Assembly: GCA_937873545.1 (NCBI GenBank)
Contig: CALMWI010000033.1
Coordinates: 1 to 14,143, forward strand
From: an uncultured bacterium
GTDB taxonomy: Bacteria > UBA4055
Reading direction: 5' to 3'
DNA length: 14,143 nucleotides
Made by a program: the position numbers and the translations under genes. The notes beneath the pieces were generated by a model. It saw only the letters and a program-made list of their open reading frames with translations, was not told the origin of the DNA and did no database searches. Below, piece after piece: positions 1-5,260 of this stretch. Within the stretch, counting starts at the first letter, position 1. Every line of letters begins with the position of its first letter.

Positions 1-2
1 TT

Positions 3-119
3 TGGAAAACGCTGGGGTGGGCAAAACTCTTGGAAACAGAAGAGAAAAAGGCTGACTGCGGACCGTTTAAAGGCTGCGGAGATAAAATGAGATCCGGCTG
101 CGGAATGATGAAAAAATAA
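3..119 (+). CDS. 3' end of a gene with a Cys-rich C-terminal tail (partial)
   Basis: An open frame runs from the window edge to a TAA at 117-119 and gives 38 residues. The last 20 or so are rich in Cys, Gly and Lys: DCGPFKGCGDK, then SGCG, then MMKK. Three cysteines spaced 6 and 8 residues apart, each next to a glycine, could bind metal or an Fe-S cluster, but the match to a family is not clear. The frame is chosen because it runs to a stop placed just before a bidirectional terminator. A competing frame from base 1 stops at 88-90 and is Lys/Arg-rich. The start and most of the protein lie outside the window, so no function is given. Confidence 0.55.
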   Translation, partial: WKTLGWAKLLETEEKKADCGPFKGCGDKMRSGCGMMKK

Positions 120-141
120 AATCACTCCCTTCAGCGCTTAA

Positions 142-170
142 AAAAAACCGCCTCATGGCGGTTTTTTTTT
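142..170. terminator. Bidirectional Rho-independent terminator
   Basis: An A-run precedes a perfect CCGCC-TCAT-GGCGG hairpin (148-161), followed by nine or more T. The A-run and T-run extend the stem, so either strand ends in a U-tract. It lies between the forward partial gene ending at 119 and the reverse GLUG-repeat gene ending at 190 and should serve both. Confidence 0.9.
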
Positions 171-189
171 CATATGGTACCTGAACGAA

Positions 190-2196
190 CTACTTTTTAA
201 AATCGTTCACTGCAGACACTTTATAGAACAGCTTTTGAAACGAAGCAGGAACAATATACTGGCATCCGTTAAATACGCCCATTCCGTCCTCCCAGTAATA
301 TCCGAACATCGGATCATCTGAAGAATAGACTTTATACGATGTAGCTCCTGTTACGGGTCCCCATACGATTATAAGGTCACTTCCGGCTATGCTGACCGAT
401 GTTATCACAGGGACAGGGACGATCTGCTCGCTCTGAAGGAAAGGATATCCTCCGTTCAGCAGCGGGTCTATGTTCCAGAAATCATCATTTTCTTTATCGG
501 AGTAAGGGTTCCCTGCAAAATCCCACGGATAATCGAGAGCTTTCTCAAGAGAAGTGTAGGTTCTCACGTCCTGCATGCTCCGGGTGTCTGATATATCGCC
601 GCCGGCGCTTGTTTCGATCTTGCTTCTCTCCGCATCCCAGAAAGAATTCGTTACCGGATAATAAAAGTCGTTCACAGCTATCAGGCCTCCAGAAGGTTCG
701 GAACCTGTGATAATACACGAAGCATAAGTTTTATTTACAGAACAATGGTTGCACAGACCGATCAGACCGCCGAGTACGCCTCTGCCGGTCACCGTACCTG
801 ATGCATAGCAGTTTTCCACATACCCGAGCTCGCATGCCCCTATCAGGCCTCCCATATAGTCATGTCCGGCTGCATCGGCAGACGAACTGCATTGCGAAAT
901 ACTTCCCCGCGAGTAGCCTATCAGACCGCCGGTATTGTCATAACCGGTAACAGATCCTGAGGCAGAACATCTTCTTACAGTGACATCGTCTGTCGTTGAT
1001 CCGGCCAGAGCGCCTGTGCAATCTGAGCCTGTTACAGCGCAGTCTTCTATTATGATGCCCGAAACATCGGCAAGTCGCAGCGCTCCGAACAGACCTGCGC
1101 CCTGCAGCCCGGGCCTGTTGACATAAAGGCCGGTGATCTTATGACCGCCGCCCTCATAAGTCCCGAGGAATTCAAATGATGCATCGCCGATGGGCTCCCA
1201 GCCGCTTCCTGAAGAATATCCGGACAGGTCAATGTCGTCCGTTTGAAGAAAATCATCTATTGCAGATTTGTAATAGCGTACATTATTGAGATGATATGGT
1301 GTTGATATTAGCCACGGACTTCCGGGCGAGCCGTCCCCTCCTCCGAAGATATTGTGAACGAACCCCTGTATCCTTAAGAACGGATAACCGCCGTTCTGGG
1401 TTTCGTTCATTCCCCAAATTGAAGTAAAATTCCAGCCTGCGTTATAAAAATTAACGCAGTTCTTCATCTCCGCAGACGTCAATCCCGTACCGCCCCAACT
1501 TGTAGCCATACCGCTTGTTTCGGTATCCCAGAATGAGTTCGTAACGACGCCGTCGGTCGAACATCCGATCAGCCCTCCCGAAGGCAGATAATCATAAGTT
1601 ACAGAACCTTTTGAATAACAGTTAACCACGCTCGAAAATTCCCGGAGATAACCGACCAGACCGCCGATATACATCTCGCCGTAAACAGAACAGGATGAAT
1701 AGCAGTTTGAAACCGGTGCGTAATCAAATCTCGAATTTCCTATAAGCCCGCCGCAGTATCTGTTCCCGTTCACCGTTCCGCTCACAAAGCAATTCGACAC
1801 GGTTCCTCTGTTCTGTCCGAGCAGACCTCCTACATAATAATCTCCTGTCACAGAACAATTCTCCAGAATTACATTTTTTACTTCGGTAACCGAGTCTGAA
1901 AACAGCCCGATAAAATCCTCAGTCGGCCTGTTTATTACCAGTCCGGTTATTTTAAAACCATTTCCGTTGTACGACTGCGGAGCAAAATCAGGAACCCATC
2001 CGCTGCCGGAAGAGTATCCCGCCAGACTAATATTCGCCGTTTGAATAAAATATGCATAGCCGTAACTCCTCATTTCGTAGAATTGAGCACCGGTCGCGAT
2101 CTTATAAGGATCGCCGGCTGTTCCTGACCCGCCTGCGAACTGAGCGAAAAGGAGAAAATTCCCGCACAATAAAAAGAATAATGCTAAGGTTTTCAT
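190..2196 (-). CDS. Secreted GLUG-repeat protein with two tandem modules and an FN3-like C-terminus
   Basis: A 668-aa exported protein of unknown role, probably on the cell surface or secreted. Residues 1-18 are a signal peptide (charged Lys2, hydrophobic LALFFLL...LLF, likely cleavage near LLFA-Q). Two homologous modules follow, about 19-275 and 283-588. Each opens with a GG-G-G-GSP/TAGDP-type segment, then a SGYSSGSGW and KITGL block, then several GLUG-type repeats of the form GGLIG-x(n)-NCY-SG-V. Each closes with NSFWD...NGGYPFL. Residues 594-664 resemble a fibronectin type III domain (SYKVYSSDDP, then FYKVSAV). GLUG motifs are known in bacterial surface proteins and adhesins of FCB-type and related phyla. 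The start has a strong SD (CAGGAGGTA, reverse strand) about six bases upstream. The gene stands alone and ends at the bidirectional terminator. No sorting signal is evident at the C-terminus. Confidence 0.88.
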   Translation of the reverse strand: MKTLALFFLLCGNFLLFAQFAGGSGTAGDPYKIATGAQFYEMRSYGYAYFIQTANISLAGYSSGSGWVPDFAPQSYNGNGFKITGLVINRPTEDFIGLFSDSVTEVKNVILENCSVTGDYYVGGLLGQNRGTVSNCFVSGTVNGNRYCGGLIGNSRFDYAPVSNCYSSCSVYGEMYIGGLVGYLREFSSVVNCYSKGSVTYDYLPSGGLIGCSTDGVVTNSFWDTETSGMATSWGGTGLTSAEMKNCVNFYNAGWNFTSIWGMNETQNGGYPFLRIQGFVHNIFGGGDGSPGSPWLISTPYHLNNVRYYKSAIDDFLQTDDIDLSGYSSGSGWEPIGDASFEFLGTYEGGGHKITGLYVNRPGLQGAGLFGALRLADVSGIIIEDCAVTGSDCTGALAGSTTDDVTVRRCSASGSVTGYDNTGGLIGYSRGSISQCSSSADAAGHDYMGGLIGACELGYVENCYASGTVTGRGVLGGLIGLCNHCSVNKTYASCIITGSEPSGGLIAVNDFYYPVTNSFWDAERSKIETSAGGDISDTRSMQDVRTYTSLEKALDYPWDFAGNPYSDKENDDFWNIDPLLNGGYPFLQSEQIVPVPVITSVSIAGSDLIIVWGPVTGATSYKVYSSDDPMFGYYWEDGMGVFNGCQYIVPASFQKLFYKVSAVNDFKK

Positions 2197-2229
2197 AATA
2201 TACCTCCTGATATCTTTTGATTTTTCTTT

Positions 2230-2258
2230 AATTTACAGAAATTCCCGTGTTTTTCCAA
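2230..2258 (-). promoter_or_regulatory. Possible promoter for the GLUG-repeat gene
   Basis: On the reverse strand, TTGGAA (2253-2258) and TAAATT (2230-2235) are 17 bp apart. Each matches the sigma70 consensus at 4 of 6 positions. The region is very AT-rich, so chance matches are likely. Confidence 0.22.
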
Positions 2259-2277
2259 ATTCTTTTTTATTATTAAT

Positions 2278-2306
2278 TTGTTTGATAATACTGTTTTATT
2301 TATTAA
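2278..2306 (+). promoter_or_regulatory. Possible promoter for the ferritin-like/Nudix cluster
   Basis: TTGTTT (2278-2283) and TATTAA (2301-2306) are 17 bp apart, each 4 of 6 to consensus, about 38 bases before the chosen start at 2344. The position is right, but the surroundings are AT-rich and the match is modest. Confidence 0.25.
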
Positions 2307-2343
2307 TTTACCTTCGATAAAAATAACTGAGGCGAGTGTTTTT

Positions 2344-2820
2344 ATGAAGACAACGGAAGAACAGGTTATTATGGTGTGCAGACAGGCTGAACTTGAAAGC
2401 CAGCTGTCGAGGCTGTACACGATCTATGATCATAAATTTCCGCTGACAAAGATATGGCCTATGCTCATCGGGGAGGAAAAGAAACACGAATCGTGGCTGA
2501 TGCAGATGATCCCTAAGATCGAGGACGGCACTATTTATTTTTACCGGGATGATATAACGGTTCAGAACATTGACGATATGATCGGGAATATAGAAAAAGA
2601 GATAATCAGAGCTGAGAATTCAGCCGTTTCACTTAAGACCGCTGTCGCGACAGCGCTGGATTTTGAGGATTCGGTTCTGGAAAAGAACATATTCAGCTAT
2701 TTCGATTCGGAGTATCCCGCTATAGAAGATATTCTTGATAAGCTCAAGGATGATACGCAGAGGCACAGAGCAATGCTTTCGCAAGCTGTTGAAAGCCTTA
2801 AGAAAAAGATGAAGATATAG
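2344..2820 (+). CDS. Ferritin-like (rubrerythrin-related) helical protein, paralogue 1
   Basis: A 158-aa, almost wholly helical protein that looks like a ferritin-like four-helix bundle. Candidate metal ligands are Glu18 on helix A, the ExxH pair Glu45/His48 (in EEKKH) on helix B, Glu108 (DFE) on helix C, and Asp137/His141 on helix D. The helix D pair is DxxxH rather than the usual ExxH, so a diiron site is possible but unproven. The ATG at 2344 is chosen over an upstream TTG at 2278 because the neighbouring paralogue starts at the same aligned residue (MK-x-x-EEQ) and GAGG lies at 2329-2332. The next gene is a same-length paralogue that aligns end to end without gaps at roughly 40% identity by hand count. 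Likely role: iron binding or oxidative stress, inferred. No signal peptide, so cytoplasmic. Confidence 0.75.
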   Translation: MKTTEEQVIMVCRQAELESQLSRLYTIYDHKFPLTKIWPMLIGEEKKHESWLMQMIPKIEDGTIYFYRDDITVQNIDDMIGNIEKEIIRAENSAVSLKTAVATALDFEDSVLEKNIFSYFDSEYPAIEDILDKLKDDTQRHRAMLSQAVESLKKKMKI

Positions 2821-2847
2821 TTTTACAGAAAATGAGGTACAGATCTG

Positions 2848-3324
2848 ATGAAATCGAAAGAAGAGCAGATACAGCTTATTGGAAGACAGTGCGAACTTGA
2901 ACGGCAGCTTTCCCGCATGTACTTTTTCTTTAATAAAAAATTCCCCGGAACGGAATTGTGGCCTTTTCTGACAGAAGAAGAAATTAAACATGAATGCTGG
3001 CTTAAGCAGATCATGCCTAAAGTTTCTGACGGTTCGATTATCCTTTTCGTAAATGACGTTACGAATAAAGCCATAGAAGAAATGACGGCTGAGATTATTA
3101 AAACCTGCGAAAAAGCACAAAAAGAAGGTATCAGCCTGATCGGAGCAATCAAAACTGCTGAAGTATTCGAAAAACACATGCTCGATAAGAATTTTTTTAA
3201 ATTCCTGGATTCTGACGAGCCGCTTTACAGCAGGATACTCGAAAAGCTTCATGAGGATACTTTAACACACAAAAAAATGCTTGCGACTGCCAAGCTGAAA
3301 GCTAATTTAGGACAACCGATATAA
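2848..3324 (+). CDS. Ferritin-like (rubrerythrin-related) helical protein, paralogue 2
   Basis: A 158-aa cytoplasmic helical protein, the second copy of a tandem pair beginning 27 bases after the first. All candidate metal ligands fall at the same residue numbers as in the first copy: Glu18, Glu45/His48 (EEIKH), Glu108 (VFE), Asp137/His141 (EDTLTH). WP-x-L (38-41) and the LDKN/FLDSD stretch are also shared. The SD GAGGT (2834-2838) sits nine bases before the ATG. Conserved putative ligands against about 60% divergence elsewhere suggest both copies keep a metal-binding role. A heteromeric bundle of the two products is possible but only inferred. The following Nudix gene starts two bases after this stop, so the three genes are probably cotranscribed. 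Confidence 0.75.
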   Translation: MKSKEEQIQLIGRQCELERQLSRMYFFFNKKFPGTELWPFLTEEEIKHECWLKQIMPKVSDGSIILFVNDVTNKAIEEMTAEIIKTCEKAQKEGISLIGAIKTAEVFEKHMLDKNFFKFLDSDEPLYSRILEKLHEDTLTHKKMLATAKLKANLGQPI

Positions 3325-3325
3325 A

Positions 3326-3766
3326 ATGATCATAGAGAACATAGCCCGCGCTATAATACTAAAGAACGGAAAAGTGCTCCTTGCGGGACAGAAAGGCTCC
3401 GTTTATACATTCCTGCCCGGCGGTCATATAGAGTTCGGAGAGACCGCAGAGACTGCATTACACAGGGAGCTGATGGAAGAAACAGGCATAACAGGCAGAT
3501 GCGGTAAATTTATCAGCACAATTGAAAACATTTTCACCGATGCTGACGGTAAAAAATACCACGAGATCGCGGTTTATTACCTTTATCATCCGAATAATGC
3601 AAACGGTACAGAAAAAGTCGGTTCGCTGGAAGAGCATCTGGAATTCGTCTGGGCAGACATTGATGAACTTGAGGATTTTAATATAAAACCGGGCATACTG
3701 AACGATATTCTGCAAAAATTATCCCTGAATAAAAAACCGGACAGATTCTATTCAGTTAAAGAATAA
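3326..3766 (+). CDS. Nudix hydrolase
   Basis: A 146-aa Nudix-family pyrophosphohydrolase. The full Nudix box GX5EX7REUXEEXGU is present at residues 33-55: GG-HIEFGE at its start, REL-x-EETGI at its end. The catalytic REXXEE glutamates are intact. Nudix enzymes cleave a nucleoside diphosphate linked to another group using Mg2+ or Mn2+; the substrate cannot be read from this sequence. The N-terminal strand before the box (AIILKNGKVLLAGQKG) and the later LEFVWADIDEL match the normal Nudix fold. The ATG follows the preceding stop after one base, so coupled translation is likely. AGGA at 3309-3312 is far for an SD. Nudix enzymes often clean up damaged nucleotides, which fits a cluster with ferritin-like proteins, but this is inference. 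Confidence 0.92.
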   Translation: MIIENIARAIILKNGKVLLAGQKGSVYTFLPGGHIEFGETAETALHRELMEETGITGRCGKFISTIENIFTDADGKKYHEIAVYYLYHPNNANGTEKVGSLEEHLEFVWADIDELEDFNIKPGILNDILQKLSLNKKPDRFYSVKE

Positions 3767-4159
3767 CTATACCCTGATAAGAATAAAAAGATAGATCGCG
3801 ATGCTTATGACAAGAGAAGCGGACGCAAGTATAAGACTTATCATAGTCTCTCTGGGAATGTTGTCGCCTGAGTACGACATATACTTGAAATAAGCGTTGC
3901 TTGTCATGAACACTTTTTGTCCGTTGGCCTCTTTCAGGTCATCTCTGCTCAGAATAACATTTTCGTTGTGCTTCTTCCTTAAAACAGGAATATGTTCGGA
4001 ATGAAAATTATCGTAGAACCAGTTGTTAAAGTAGAGCTCGAAATCACCTCCGGGCGCATTGTAACCGAGCTGTTTGATAGCCTGATCATAGGTTACTCCG
4101 CTGTTCAGGTTTTCAGCGCCATACTTCAGCACCTCAAGATAAATGTTCGTTTTTTTCAT
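3767..4159 (-). CDS. Small C-terminally membrane-anchored protein of unknown function
   Basis: A 130-aa protein with a soluble N-terminal part (about 1-104) and one hydrophobic helix at about 106-128 (MISLILASASLVISI...) ending in Arg-Val, typical of tail-anchored topology. There is no signal peptide. The early segment SGVTYDQAIKQLGYN (20-34) looks like a small helical motif, possibly a degenerate winged helix, and an aromatic patch follows (ELYFNNWFYDNF). No family is recognised. It is the last gene of the AOR operon, nine bases after the ThiF-type gene, with an AGGCGG SD at about seven bases. Its stop codon directly abuts that of the convergent Nudix gene with no terminator between. It could hold a partner at the membrane, but nothing in the sequence proves this. 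Confidence 0.75.
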   Translation of the reverse strand: MKKTNIYLEVLKYGAENLNSGVTYDQAIKQLGYNAPGGDFELYFNNWFYDNFHSEHIPVLRKKHNENVILSRDDLKEANGQKVFMTSNAYFKYMSYSGDNIPRETMISLILASASLVISIAIYLFILIRV

Positions 4160-4168
4160 ACAAACCGC

Positions 4169-4768
4169 CTATTTTAATTTCATCAGAAGTTCTATAGCAA
4201 GATTAGCCTGCATGTTCGAAATTATGGCAACCCGTGCCGAACAAAGCCCGATCTCCTGCGTTGTCACCCCGTCCCCGCAGAAATAAATATTTCCCATCTT
4301 CCTGATCTTAATGCTCTCAAAATCGCCGTATCCCGAAAGCCCGTTACCTGATATTACGGGCTTATCAGGATATAAAGAACTCCATTCTTCGATAAGCCAC
4401 TGCTTGCTTTCTGCTTTGTCGAACGCTTCTATAAGAATATCCGCCGAACCGAAAAGCGTCTTTACATCTTCCCTGACCAGTTCTTTGTGGTAAGCTACTG
4501 TCTCGCAGTCCGCGTTGATGCTGTTAAGCCTTGATTTGAGAGTGAATACCTTTTTGCTTCCGATCTCGTCCGTGAAATAATACTGCCTGTTCAGGTTCGA
4601 TACTTCGATTATGTCCATATCGGCTATTATAATCTTTCCCAGGCCGGCCCGAACCAGCGATACGGCAGCGTTAGACCCTATGCCTCCGCATCCTGCCACA
4701 GCGACAACGGAGCGGGACAGTTTATCCGTCATTCCGGCGATATTTCTGGAAAAAATGTCTGTCATCAT
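4169..4768 (-). CDS. thiF: ThiF/MoeB/HesA-family sulfur-carrier adenylyltransferase (short, family-2-like)
   Basis: A 199-aa E1-like enzyme that adenylates the C-terminal glycine of a small sulfur carrier using ATP. The nucleotide-binding loop GCGGIGSN is at 26-33. It is followed by the acidic strand end IIADMD (47-52) and NLNRQ (58-62), whose Arg is a family ATP contact. AFDK (115-118) carries the conserved Asp. The length of about 200 aa and the FCGDG segment near 163-167 resemble the short ThiF family 2 of clostridia rather than the longer E. coli ThiF or MoeB. The paired zinc CxxC motifs of those enzymes are absent. It lies one base after ppnP and two genes after a ThiS/MoaD-like carrier, the obvious substrate. 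Next to an AOR gene, supply of sulfur for pterin dithiolene is as likely as thiamine synthesis. Tandem ATGs give either 4768 or 4765 as start. Confidence 0.88.
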   Translation of the reverse strand: MMTDIFSRNIAGMTDKLSRSVVAVAGCGGIGSNAAVSLVRAGLGKIIIADMDIIEVSNLNRQYYFTDEIGSKKVFTLKSRLNSINADCETVAYHKELVREDVKTLFGSADILIEAFDKAESKQWLIEEWSSLYPDKPVISGNGLSGYGDFESIKIRKMGNIYFCGDGVTTQEIGLCSARVAIISNMQANLAIELLMKLK

Positions 4769-4769
4769 C

Positions 4770-5051
4770 TTACTTATAAATGCAGATGTATGAAGTATCG
4801 CCTTCAGCTTTAACCTGGAATTTTACATTGGCTTCAACGATGAAAGTTTCATTCGGCCCGAAGGTCTTCCATTTTGTCTCGCCGGGAAGCTTGACTTTCA
4901 GCTTTCCGCTCGTAACGGTCATGAATTCTTTTGATGATGTCCCGAACTCATATTCGCCGTCGGCCATTACGCCTGCTGTGGCGGGAAATTCTCCGGCCTT
5001 GAAACCTATCGATTTAACTTTTCCGCCGAAATACTCGTTAACTTTAAACAT
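4770..5051 (-). CDS. ppnP: PpnP-type pyrimidine/purine nucleoside phosphorylase
   Basis: A 93-aa single-domain cupin-like protein closely matching E. coli PpnP (YaiE, 94 aa). It has NEYFGGKVKSIGF at 5-17, GVMADGEYEF at 27-36, a MTVTSGKL-x-V-x-LPG segment at about 44-57, and TSYICIYK at the end, all in the positions expected for the family. PpnP enzymes split several nucleosides with phosphate to a free base and ribose 1-phosphate. The SD GGAGGA lies inside the last codons of the upstream carrier gene, and the carrier's TAA directly touches this ATG, so translation is almost certainly coupled. Finding this enzyme between a sulfur carrier and its activating enzyme is unusual. It may have been recruited to pterin-cofactor chemistry or may only share expression. 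Confidence 0.9.
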   Translation of the reverse strand: MFKVNEYFGGKVKSIGFKAGEFPATAGVMADGEYEFGTSSKEFMTVTSGKLKVKLPGETKWKTFGPNETFIVEANVKFQVKAEGDTSYICIYK

Positions 5052-5255
5052 TTATCCTCCGCTCATTAAATGTATTACATCTATTTCCGATTTACACGGA
5101 ACCTTATATGAATCGTACTGATCCCTGCGGACAAGCTCTCCGTTCACTTTCACGATCAGGAGTTTAAAAGTATATTTCATGGCTGTCAGAACATCCTGCA
5201 CAGTCATATTCTCTTTCCACTCGATTATATTTCCGTTAACGTTTACGGTGTCCAT
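5052..5255 (-). CDS. ThiS/MoaD-like sulfur carrier protein with C-terminal Gly-Gly
   Basis: A 67-aa beta-grasp (ubiquitin-like) protein ending in HLMSGG. The terminal diglycine is the family hallmark: it is adenylated by a ThiF/MoeB enzyme and converted to a thiocarboxylate that donates sulfur. NVNGN at 4-8, MTVQDVL at 17-23 and a KVNGELV strand near 36-42 match the ThiS layout; length is also typical of ThiS. Whether it serves thiamine, molybdopterin/tungstopterin or another pathway cannot be told from sequence alone. It begins five bases after the AOR stop, and its activating enzyme is two genes downstream, which favours tungsten/molybdenum cofactor sulfur supply. No good SD precedes its ATG, so it probably depends on translation of the AOR gene. 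Its last codons GGA GGA also form the SD of the next gene. Confidence 0.88.
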   Translation of the reverse strand: MDTVNVNGNIIEWKENMTVQDVLTAMKYTFKLLIVKVNGELVRRDQYDSYKVPCKSEIDVIHLMSGG

Positions 5256-5260
5256 ATTGA

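Noticed and set aside
399..1256. Open frames on both strands inside the GLUG-repeat gene
   Set aside because: Overlapped by a long, well-supported secreted protein; no SD, family motif or spacing supports them.
2193..2420. A 75-aa reverse frame crossing the GLUG upstream region and the ferritin-like start
   Set aside because: It covers both promoter regions and overlaps the ferritin-like gene; composition is AT-driven with no motif.
2629..3252. A 207-aa reverse frame over the ferritin-like pair
   Set aside because: The forward frames are paralogous, aligned end to end with conserved ligands and good SDs; the reverse is a shadow of the duplicated codon pattern.
3725..3755. Inverted repeat CTGAAT...ATTCAG near the Nudix stop as a terminator
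   Set aside because: A 6-bp stem with a 19-base loop and no U-tract, inside coding sequence.
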